From NCBI RefSeq assembly GCF_007680845.1, contig NZ_VEIY01000004.1, positions 1 to 64,000 of the forward strand: 64,000 nucleotides of DNA, written 5' to 3'. A program made the translations under genes and the position numbers. The notes beneath the pieces are model-generated. The model had not been told where the DNA came from. It made no database searches and saw only the letters and a program-made list of their open reading frames with translations. Source of the stretch: Curtobacterium pusillum (GTDB lineage Bacteria > Actinomycetota > Actinomycetes > Actinomycetales > Microbacteriaceae). Within the stretch, counting starts at the first letter, position 1. The number at the start of each line of letters is the position of its first letter. Shown in pieces: positions 17,656-24,748 of the stretch.

Positions 17656-18519
17656 TCAGGCGCGGTGGTCGCGCCAGGTGTGCTCGGGGGCGTAGCCCAG
17701 GAGCTCGCGCGCCTTCTCGCTCGACAGCAGTGAGCTGACGCCGTCGATGTCGGCCCGGCGCTCGATGTCCGGCACGTAGCGTTCGACGAGCTCGATCGTC
17801 GGGGTGTCCATGACGGTGTCGGGGCTCGCGATGACGAACGCCTCGAACCCGGTGAGCTCCGCCTCGACCGCCTTGCGGACGGCCTGGGCGCCGTCACGGG
17901 AGTCGATGTACGACCAGAGGTTGAAGGTCTTCGCCTCGGGGGTCGCGTCCCACGGGAAGGCGGGGTAGTCGGTCTCGTCCATGACGTTCGAGAACCGCAG
18001 CCCGATCATCTTCAGCTCCGGGTCCCAGTGGGTGAAGTGGCGGGCCATCTCCTCCTCCACGGCCTTGCCGAGCGAGTACGAGGACTTCGGGCGCACGGCG
18101 AAGTCCTCGTCCACCGGGAGGTAGGGCGGGTGGTGCTCGCCCATCGGGATGCCGAGGAGGGTCTCGCTCGATGCCCACACGAGGTTCTTGATCTTCGCGG
18201 CTCGTGCGGCGTGGAAGACGTTGATCGACGCGGTCACGTTGTTCGTGATGAGGGCCACGTCGGGCACCTGGCCGGGGGCCGGGATCGCGCCGAGGTGCAC
18301 CACGGCGTCGACGTGGTCGTATCGGTCGTCCACGCCGGTGAAGGCACCGAGCACCTGGCCGTAGTCGCCGAGGTCGGTGCGGACGAACTGCACCCGTTCG
18401 GGCTTGTCGGGGGAGGGCACGCGGTCGAGTAGGACCACGTCGTACCCGTGCTCGTCGAGGTCGCGCACCACCGCTCGTCCGAGCTTGCCGCTGCCGCCGG
18501 TCACCACTACACGCGTCAT
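17656..18519 (-). CDS. NAD-dependent epimerase/dehydratase (extended SDR)
   Basis: 287 aa from the ATG at 18519, with GGAG 7 nt upstream; an ATG at 18534 is an alternative. The N-terminal Rossmann motif is VVVTGGSGKLGRAV. The active-site YxxxK is seen in SSYSLGKAVEEEM. This is a nucleotide-sugar epimerase or uronate dehydrogenase-like extended SDR. No sugar genes adjoin, so the substrate is open. It is convergent with the methyltransferase. Confidence 0.87.
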   Translation of the reverse strand: MTRVVVTGGSGKLGRAVVRDLDEHGYDVVLLDRVPSPDKPERVQFVRTDLGDYGQVLGAFTGVDDRYDHVDAVVHLGAIPAPGQVPDVALITNNVTASINVFHAARAAKIKNLVWASSETLLGIPMGEHHPPYLPVDEDFAVRPKSSYSLGKAVEEEMARHFTHWDPELKMIGLRFSNVMDETDYPAFPWDATPEAKTFNLWSYIDSRDGAQAVRKAVEAELTGFEAFVIASPDTVMDTPTIELVERYVPDIERRADIDGVSSLLSSEKARELLGYAPEHTWRDHRA

Positions 18520-18627
18520 CGCGTCACTCCACATCGTCGTCGAGCCGGCGTCTGGCGTCGGCACGACCCATACTGCCGTGCCGTCGCCGGGCGTTCCCAG
18601 GCCCTGTCGGTACCTGTCCGCCGGGAG

Positions 18628-19419
18628 TCAGATGACGAAGGGCTGGTCGACGGGGGCGGCGTGGTGTCGTGCGAGGACCTGCTCGGCGCTCTCACCGAGC
18701 GCGCGGCGCAGCGGCGGCTCCGGGTCGTCGAGCGTCTCCGCGACGGCTGCGGCCACCTCGGCTGCGGTGATGGCGGTGCCGCGCGCCCGGGCGACCGCGT
18801 CGAGGAGGGGTGCGTACGGGTCGTCCTCGCCCAGGTGCACGCGCGCTGCTGCCGCCCCGGCGGAATCGGGGGAGACCACGCCACCCGGCTGCAGGCTCGT
18901 GACCCGGAGGCCGAAGTCGCGGACCTCGAGTGCGAGCGCCTCGACCATCGCCTCGAGCGCCCACTTGGAGCCCGAGTAGGTGCTCATCAGCGGTGCGGTG
19001 ACCCGGCCCATCTGGCTCGAGACGTAGACGAGGTGCCCCGAGCCCCGCTCGCGCATCTGCGGCAGGACCGCCTGCGTGATGGTGAGCGCGCCGAAGTAGT
19101 TGAGGTCGAACACCGCCCGGACCTCGTCGAGGGGCATGGTCTCGACCGGCCCACGCGTCGTCATCCCGGCGTTGGAGACCAGGGCGTCGATGCGACCCGC
19201 AGCCGTCACGGCCGTTCGGGCCGACGTCGCGTCGGTGACGTCGAGCTGCAGGCGCTCCGTCGCGTCGAGGTCGGCCAGGGACCGCGGGTCGCGGGCGGTG
19301 GCGATCACGGCGTGCCCGCGTGCTGCGAGCTCCGACGCGATCGCACGACCGATGCCGCGGGACGCGCCCGTCACGAGGACCCGGAGCGGGTGAGCGGTCT
19401 GTCCGGACGAGAGCGGCAC
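18628..19419 (-). CDS. short-chain dehydrogenase/reductase
   Basis: 263 aa from GTG 19419, with GGAGG 6 nt upstream. Cofactor motif VTGASRGIGRAIASEL, NAG in ALVSNAGMTTRG, and the catalytic Ser-Tyr-Lys in VYVSSQMGRVTAPLMSTYSG followed by SK. The downstream ALxLEVRDFGLRVTSLQPGG is typical of classical SDRs. It diverges from a TetR gene with shared operator-like repeats, so it is probably the TetR target. Substrate unknown. Confidence 0.9.
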   Translation of the reverse strand: MPLSSGQTAHPLRVLVTGASRGIGRAIASELAARGHAVIATARDPRSLADLDATERLQLDVTDATSARTAVTAAGRIDALVSNAGMTTRGPVETMPLDEVRAVFDLNYFGALTITQAVLPQMRERGSGHLVYVSSQMGRVTAPLMSTYSGSKWALEAMVEALALEVRDFGLRVTSLQPGGVVSPDSAGAAAARVHLGEDDPYAPLLDAVARARGTAITAAEVAAAVAETLDDPEPPLRRALGESAEQVLARHHAAPVDQPFVI

Positions 19420-19436
19420 GGGAGCCTCCAAGATGT

Positions 19437-19499
19437 GTAAACGATGGCGTTTACCGAACGCTAGCACTCCGAGCGGGGGAGGTAAACGCTGGCGTACAC
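19437..19499. promoter_or_regulatory. two TetR operator-like repeats
   Basis: Site A: GTAAACG (19437-19443), 4 nt, CGTTTAC (19448-19454), a perfect 7-4-7 palindrome in the SDR promoter side. Site B: GTAAACG (19482-19488), 4 nt, CGTACAC (19493-19499), overlapping the TetR -10 TACACT (19495-19500). Both genes are probably repressed by the TetR product. Confidence 0.72.
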
Positions 19500-19506
19500 T
19501 CCTGGC

Positions 19507-20073
19507 ATGGCGATGCAGACCGGTGCGGAACGGGCCGTCCCCCGCAGTGCGCGCGAGCGGATCCTCGAGGCGGCCACGCAACTCTTCCGGGCGGAGGGCC
19601 TCGCCGGCACCCGAATGGAGGCGATCGCCGCTGCGGCACCGGTGTCGAAGCGGACGCTCTACAAGCACTTCCCGGACAAGTCCGAGTTGATCGACGCGTT
19701 CCTGCAGGACCGGGACCGCCGGGTGCTCGTCGACCAGCTCGGGTCGGACGTCGACGCGCGCGCTCGGATCCTCGGCCTGTTCGACGTCCGGGTGGCGGGC
19801 CGCCCGGTCGCCTCGTGCCCGTTCGTCGCCGCGTCCACCGAGTTCCCGGCACCGCACCTCGCCGCGCACGTCGCCGCGGCCGATCACAAGCGCCGGTTCG
19901 AGCGACGGCTGCAGGAACTGTGCGCGGCGGCCGGCGTCGACGACCCGGCGCGCGTCGGGACCATCGTCTCGTTGCTCTGGGACGGTGCCGCCACGCGTGC
20001 GCAGGTGCTCGACGACCTCGCGCCGCTCGCGGAGGCGCGGGCGTTCGTCGAGGAGATGCTCGCGGAGCGCTGA
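19507..20073 (+). CDS. TetR-family regulator
   Basis: 188 aa. The N-terminal helix-turn-helix (residues about 14-58) has RILEAATQLFRAEGLAGTRM and SKRTLYKHFPDKSELI. The ligand domain has a conserved cysteine in PVASCPFVAAS. The ATG is 6 nt after TACACT, so the start is probably leaderless. It likely controls the divergent SDR gene and itself through the repeats at 19437-19499. Its end nearly meets the convergent second TetR gene. Confidence 0.9.
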   Translation: MAMQTGAERAVPRSARERILEAATQLFRAEGLAGTRMEAIAAAAPVSKRTLYKHFPDKSELIDAFLQDRDRRVLVDQLGSDVDARARILGLFDVRVAGRPVASCPFVAASTEFPAPHLAAHVAAADHKRRFERRLQELCAAAGVDDPARVGTIVSLLWDGAATRAQVLDDLAPLAEARAFVEEMLAER

Positions 20074-20084
20074 GGCTCAGTCGC

Positions 20085-20678
20085 TCACGGAGCGGCGGGT
20101 GCCGTCTGCGCGATCGCGAGGCGGGCGACGAGCTCGACGTGCTCGGCCATGTCGCGCGTCGGATCGTAGAGCCACTGGATCTGCATGCCGTCCGACACCG
20201 CGAGCAGCACGCTCGTCAGCTGTTCGGCGTCGACGTCGGGCCGGAGCCGGCCGTCCTGCTGCATGGCGCGGAAGTCGGCGGCCATCGAACGGCGGTTGCT
20301 GTCGTAGCGGTTCCGGAAGTACTCGTGCGCCGGGTGCTCGGGGTCCGTGGCCGCTGCGGCGGAGAGGTTCACGAACATCTGCACCAGGCCGGGGACCTCG
20401 GTGTTGTGGCGGACGATGGCGGCGAGGAGTGCTGCGGGGTCGGTCGCGTTCCACTCGTGCGCGAGGTCCTGCTCGTCGCGTCGGCGGAGGATGTCGACCC
20501 AGAGCTCGTCCTTCGAGTCGAAGTAGTGCAGGAGCCCGGCCTGGGTGAGGTCGACGGCGTCGGCGATGTCCTTGATGCTCGTCCGACGGAAGCCCTGGCG
20601 CGCGACGAGGTCGAGCGCGGTCGTCAGGATCTCCTCGCGCTTCGCGATGCCCTTCGCGTACGAACCCCGACGTGCCAT
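20085..20678 (-). CDS. TetR-family regulator next to GH3 glucosidase
   Basis: 197 aa from ATG 20678, which is 6 nt after TACAGT (minus strand, 20685-20690): leaderless. The helix-turn-helix is in residues about 10-57 (KREEILTTALDLVARQGF, LTQAGLLHYFDSKDEL). The C-terminal part matches ligand domains of the TetR_C_6 style. Divergent from the GH3 gene with an inverted repeat between them, so it probably controls the glucosidase. A sugar or glycoside ligand is an inference. Confidence 0.9.
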   Translation of the reverse strand: MARRGSYAKGIAKREEILTTALDLVARQGFRRTSIKDIADAVDLTQAGLLHYFDSKDELWVDILRRRDEQDLAHEWNATDPAALLAAIVRHNTEVPGLVQMFVNLSAAAATDPEHPAHEYFRNRYDSNRRSMAADFRAMQQDGRLRPDVDAEQLTSVLLAVSDGMQIQWLYDPTRDMAEHVELVARLAIAQTAPAAP

Positions 20679-20707
20679 GGCGAGACTGTACCGCTCGGAG
20701 TCCGCCG

Positions 20708-20735
20708 AGGAAACCGAGTGCTGGTTGGTTTTCCT
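20708..20735. promoter_or_regulatory. inverted repeat upstream of GH3 gene
   Basis: AGGAAACC (20708-20715) and GGTTTTCCT (20727-20735) form an interrupted inverted repeat just before a -10-like TAGCGT (20738-20743). Likely operator for the divergent TetR protein. Confidence 0.5.
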
Positions 20736-20805
20736 GGTAGCGTCGCAGTGTCGCAACGAACCGGGCACGTCACCGAGGACGCGTCCGCAGGAAGGACCGA
20801 ACACC

Positions 20806-23241
20806 GTGACCATCGTGCACATCGAGGCGCTCCTCGAGAAGCTGACCGTCGACGAGAAGGTGCAGCTGCTCACCGGCCGCGACTTCTGGACCACCTGGCC
20901 GATCGAGAAGATCGGGCTCCGCCGCATCCTGATGTCCGACGGCCCGTCCGGCGTCCGCGGGGAGGTGTGGGACGAGCGTGACCCGTCGCTGAACTTCCCG
21001 TCGGCCACCGCCCTGTCCGCGAGCTGGGACCGCGCGCTCGCGAAGCGCTACGGCGCGGCGGCGGCGGTGGAGGCGCGGCGCAAGGGCGTCGACGTCGTCC
21101 TCGGCCCGACCATCAACCTGCACCGCTCCCCGCTCGGCGGCCGGCACTTCGAGGCGTTCAGCGAGGACCCCGTGCTCACGGGTGACCTCGCAGCGTCCTA
21201 CGTCGCCGGTGTCCAGGAGAACGGCGTCGCCGCCACCCCGAAGCACTACGTCGCGAACGACTACGAGACCGACCGCTTCACCGCGTCGACCGAGGTGTCC
21301 GACCGGGCGCTCCGCGAGCTCTACCTCCTCGCGTTCGAGAAGGCCGTCACCGAGGCGCACGCCTGGGCGGTCATGTCGTCCTACAACGCGATCAACGGCG
21401 TCACGGCCTCGGAGAACGCGCTGCTCGAGACACCCCTGAACGACGAGTGGGGCTTCGACGGCACCGTCGTGTCCGACTGGACGGGCGTCCGCTCGGTCGA
21501 CTCGGCGAAGGCGTCGCAGGACGTCGCGATGCCCGGGCCGAACCCGTGGTGGAGCGAGGGGCCACTGCTCGCCGCCGTGCGTGACGGCTCGGTCCCGATG
21601 GAGGCCGTCGACCGGAAGGTCCGCCGCATCCTGACGCTGGCCGCCCGCGTCGGTGCCCTGGCGGACGTCCCCGCGGCCGTCGCCGAACCCGTGCTGGTCG
21701 AGGACGGCATCGCGTTCGTCCGCGAAGCCGAGGCGGAGGGTACCGTCCTCGTCCGGAACACCGGCGTCCTGCCGCTCGACGCCGCCGCGGTGTCCCGCAT
21801 CGCCGTCATCGGGCACAACGCCGACCAGGCACGCACGCAGGGCGGGGGCTCGGCCACGGTCGTGCCGTCGTCCGTGGTCTCGCCGCTCGACGGCATCCGG
21901 ACGGCGTTCCCCGGCGCGACGGTCGAGTACGCGATCGGTGCCGTCGTGCAGGAGGGCATCGCCGAGTTCCCGCTGTCCAGCATCACCAACCCCGCGACCG
22001 GCGAGCCCGGCGCCCGGGTCGCCTTCGTCAAGGACGGCGAGGAGCTCTTCGTCGAGGACCGTCGCGCCACCGCGTTGTTCTGGTTCGGCGGGGACGCCCC
22101 GACGCGCGAGGCCGACCGCCTCGACATCACGACGACCTGGACGGCACCGTCCACCGGCACGACCCGGATCGGCATCGGTGCCGCCGGACGGTCCCGCATG
22201 TGGATCGACGGCGCGCTCGTGCTCGACGAGGACGTCCCGTTCGAGGGCGACCAGCTCGGCGCCGCGTTCCTCAACCCACCGGCACGCTCGGTGCCGGTGT
22301 CGGCGACGGCCGGGCAGCAGCTCGCGATCCGGATCGAGCACGACATCGTGCAGGACGAGGCCCTCGGCGGGGTGCTCGCGTACCAGTTCGGCACCGAGCC
22401 GTCCGACGAGGACCCGTCGGTGCTCATCGACGCCGCCGTGGCCGCCGCGACCGGGGCCGACGTCGCCGTGGTCGTCGTCGGCACGAACTCGAAGGTCGAG
22501 TCCGAGGGCTACGACCGGACCTCGCTCGCGCTGCCCGGGCACCAGGACGACCTCGTCCGCGCGGTCGCGGCCGCCAACCCGAACACGGTCGTCGTCGTGA
22601 ACGCCGGCTCCCCGGTCGAGATGCCGTGGCGGGACGACGTCGCCGCGGTGCTCCTGACCTGGTTCGGCGGGCAGGAGTACGGCAACGCGCTCGCCGACGT
22701 GCTCACCGGCGCGCGGGAGCCGGGCGGGCGTCTGCCCACCACCTGGCCGGCCGCCATGGCCGACGTGCCCGTGCTCGACGTCACCCCGGTCGACGGCAAG
22801 GTGACGTACGACGAGGGCGTGCACGTCGGGTACCGCGCGTGGCTCCGCGCGGGCACCGAGCCCGCGTACCCGTTCGGGCACGGTCTCGGCTACACGACCT
22901 GGACGATCGACGGCGTCACGGCGACGCCGACCGTGCGCGAGGGCGACGCGGTCATCGTGACGGCGACGGTCGCCAACACCGGCTCGCGCGCGGGCAAGCA
23001 CGTCGTGCAGGTCTACGCGTCGCGGCAGTCCTCGTTGGTCGACCGTCCGGTGCGCTGGCTCGTCGGGTTCCGCCCGGTCCGGCTCGACGCCGGAGCGTCC
23101 ACCGAGGTGTCGATCGAGGTGCCAGCACGGGCGTTCGCGCACTGGGACGGAGCATGGCGGTACGAGCCCGGCACCTTCGCCCTGCACGTCGGAGCGTCGG
23201 TCGCGGACGAGTCAGGAACGGCGACCCTCGAACTGGAGTGA
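20806..23241 (+). CDS. Glycoside hydrolase family 3 beta-glucosidase with PA14 domain
   Basis: 811 aa from GTG 20806 with AGGAAGGA upstream. No signal peptide, so cytoplasmic. The catalytic (alpha/beta) barrel has KHYVANDYETDR and the nucleophile Asp in TVVSDWTGVRS. An inserted PA14-like domain lies around residues 405-535 (RIGIGAAGRSRMWIDGALVL). The second GH3 domain is next (VVVVGTNSKVESEGYDR), then a fibronectin III-like C-terminal domain. It should release terminal beta-linked glucose from imported oligosaccharides or plant glycosides. Divergent TetR is the likely regulator. Confidence 0.93.
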   Translation: MTIVHIEALLEKLTVDEKVQLLTGRDFWTTWPIEKIGLRRILMSDGPSGVRGEVWDERDPSLNFPSATALSASWDRALAKRYGAAAAVEARRKGVDVVLGPTINLHRSPLGGRHFEAFSEDPVLTGDLAASYVAGVQENGVAATPKHYVANDYETDRFTASTEVSDRALRELYLLAFEKAVTEAHAWAVMSSYNAINGVTASENALLETPLNDEWGFDGTVVSDWTGVRSVDSAKASQDVAMPGPNPWWSEGPLLAAVRDGSVPMEAVDRKVRRILTLAARVGALADVPAAVAEPVLVEDGIAFVREAEAEGTVLVRNTGVLPLDAAAVSRIAVIGHNADQARTQGGGSATVVPSSVVSPLDGIRTAFPGATVEYAIGAVVQEGIAEFPLSSITNPATGEPGARVAFVKDGEELFVEDRRATALFWFGGDAPTREADRLDITTTWTAPSTGTTRIGIGAAGRSRMWIDGALVLDEDVPFEGDQLGAAFLNPPARSVPVSATAGQQLAIRIEHDIVQDEALGGVLAYQFGTEPSDEDPSVLIDAAVAAATGADVAVVVVGTNSKVESEGYDRTSLALPGHQDDLVRAVAAANPNTVVVVNAGSPVEMPWRDDVAAVLLTWFGGQEYGNALADVLTGAREPGGRLPTTWPAAMADVPVLDVTPVDGKVTYDEGVHVGYRAWLRAGTEPAYPFGHGLGYTTWTIDGVTATPTVREGDAVIVTATVANTGSRAGKHVVQVYASRQSSLVDRPVRWLVGFRPVRLDAGASTEVSIEVPARAFAHWDGAWRYEPGTFALHVGASVADESGTATLELE

Positions 23242-23406
23242 CGATCCGCCGTCCGGTTTCCGCGCTCGCGCAGGGTTCATTCAGTAACATCTACCTGTGC
23301 CAGGCGGCTGGTTACCGTCGGCGCGCGCACCGAGTACTGGGTCGCCACGCGTGCGACACGGTCTCCTGATCCGGCCGATGGAGCCCTGGTGGCCCTGGTG
23401 CGTCCA

Positions 23407-23440
23407 GAATGCGTCCCCGCGTCCGCGCGGGGGCGCATTC
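23407..23440. terminator. strong hairpin after GH3 gene
   Basis: GAATGCGTCCCCGCG (23407-23421) pairs with CGCGGGGGCGCATTC (23426-23440) with one G-T pair and a 4-nt loop. It lies 166 nt after the GH3 stop. No T-tract. Confidence 0.65.
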
Positions 23441-23660
23441 GCACGTCCGGGCGGCGGCAACACCCTTTGACTTCCTCCACGGCGGCAGAAACCTGTGACC
23501 GATCGTCAGCTTTTGCGTCCACTAACCGCGAGTTCGTGTGACAAACCGGTCGGTAGGTGGAACGATGGTTGCACCATCCCGTACGGATCAGGGACGAGAT
23601 GGTCATCCGGCTGGGCTCCCGGGAGCCTCACCACCTCCTGGTGCGGGCCCGCCGGATGCC
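23441..23660. other. gene-free stretch with clustered hairpins
   Basis: Together with 23242-23440 this is about 420 nt without a supportable gene. It holds GATGGT-TGC-ACCATC (23564-23578) and a three-way-junction-like fold at 23604-23658: outer arms CATCCGGC and GCCGGATG enclosing the palindrome GGCTCCCGGGAGCC and the hairpin CACCA-cctcc-TGGTG. The last fold lies directly after the stop of the minus-strand LLM gene, so it is probably its 3' UTR or terminator. Confidence 0.5.
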
Positions 23661-24680
23661 CTAGCTCCCGCTCCGCACCGACGGGGCGATCTCCTCGGCG
23701 ACGATGCGCAGGATCCGTTCGTGGGACGCCGCGTCGCCGTTGGCCGGCAGGGTGATCACGAGCTCGTCCGTCGACGCCACCGCCGGGTCGGCGAGCAGTG
23801 CCTCGGTGATCTGCCCGACCGAGCCGGAGACCACCTTGCTGAACCGGAAGGGCGGCGTCCCGGAGAGCGGGCGGCCCTCGTCGTCCATCCCGCTCGCGTA
23901 CCCGGTGAGGAACTCCTCGTGCACGGCGCGGTCGTGGTCGTCGAGGAGCGGTACGACGATCCGGCCGACCGCGACCTTCGGCGTGCGATCGGGGTGCAGT
24001 GCCGCGAACCGCTCCCGGTACGCCGCGATCTGGTCCGCCTGCGCCTGGGCGAACGGCGCACCGGTGTCCTCGGTGTTGAGGGTCGAGCAGTGCAGCAGGA
24101 GCCCCTTCTCGGCCGTGCGCACCGCTGTGCCCATGCTGCCGCCGCCCCACCAGACCCGGCTGCGGAGCTCCGGGCTGAGCGGCTGCAGTGTGAGGTCAGC
24201 CCCGGCCGGGATGCTCTCGTAGCCCTTGCCGGCGCTGCCGAGCGGGTCGCCCTGCAGGACCTCGAGCAGGCGGGCGGCACGCGCCTCGGCCTCGTCGCGG
24301 AAGCTGCGTTCCGACCCGCCGAACACCGGGTCGAGGATCGGTCCGTAGCCCGCGATCCCGGTGCTGATGCCGAGCTGCACGCGGCCACCGCTCAACAGGT
24401 CGACGGTGCTGGCGTCCTCGGCGAGGCGCACCGGGTCCTCGTACCGCATGCCGAGCACCGCGGTGCCGAAGCCGATCGTGCTGGTGCGCTGCGCGGCCGC
24501 GGCGAAGAACGTCATCGGGCTCGTGAGGAACGGTTCGAAGTGGCGACCCCGGACCCAACCGGTGCCGTACCCGAGGGACTCGGCGGCCTCGAAGAGCCGC
24601 AGGCCGTCCTCGAGGGCGGCGGCCGCGCCGGCCGTGCCGCCGTGGTTCGGGACGAAGGAGAGGAAGCCGAGTTCGCGCAC
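23661..24680 (-). CDS. LLM-class flavin-dependent oxidoreductase
   Basis: 339 aa from a GTG at 24680, 6 nt after TAGACT (minus strand, 24687-24692), so probably leaderless. Luciferase-like TIM barrel: MRELGFLSFVPNHGG, TIGFGTAVLGMRYEDPVRLAED and GGRVQLGISTG. Paralogue of the gene at 12259-13290, sharing the WWG segment and STLNTEDTG/STLLTEDTG. Substrate unknown; reduced flavin must come from elsewhere in the cell. Confidence 0.88.
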   Translation of the reverse strand: MRELGFLSFVPNHGGTAGAAAALEDGLRLFEAAESLGYGTGWVRGRHFEPFLTSPMTFFAAAAQRTSTIGFGTAVLGMRYEDPVRLAEDASTVDLLSGGRVQLGISTGIAGYGPILDPVFGGSERSFRDEAEARAARLLEVLQGDPLGSAGKGYESIPAGADLTLQPLSPELRSRVWWGGGSMGTAVRTAEKGLLLHCSTLNTEDTGAPFAQAQADQIAAYRERFAALHPDRTPKVAVGRIVVPLLDDHDRAVHEEFLTGYASGMDDEGRPLSGTPPFRFSKVVSGSVGQITEALLADPAVASTDELVITLPANGDAASHERILRIVAEEIAPSVRSGS

Positions 24681-24707
24681 GACGCGAGTCTATGCGCGCG
24701 TATCGAG

Positions 24708-24740
24708 CCGCGCCTCCCGTCCGACCGCCCACCTGGGAGG
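24708..24740. repeat. half copy of the CGCGCCTCCCGTC repeat
   Basis: CCGCGCCTCCCGTCC lies between the divergent LLM and helicase genes. CCTCCC (24713-24718) can still pair with GGGAGG (24735-24740). The second half overlaps the helicase start region. Confidence 0.6.
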
Positions 24741-24748
24741 ATGGACGC

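Noticed and set aside
23277..23606. 109-codon open frame on the minus strand in the GH3 to LLM gap
   Set aside because: It runs through the strong terminator hairpin at 23407-23440, has no recognisable domain and no ribosome site.
23495..23755. Open frame on the plus strand after the GH3 gene
   Set aside because: Low-complexity Ser/Arg/Gly composition, no family likeness, and it overlaps the end of the well-supported LLM gene.
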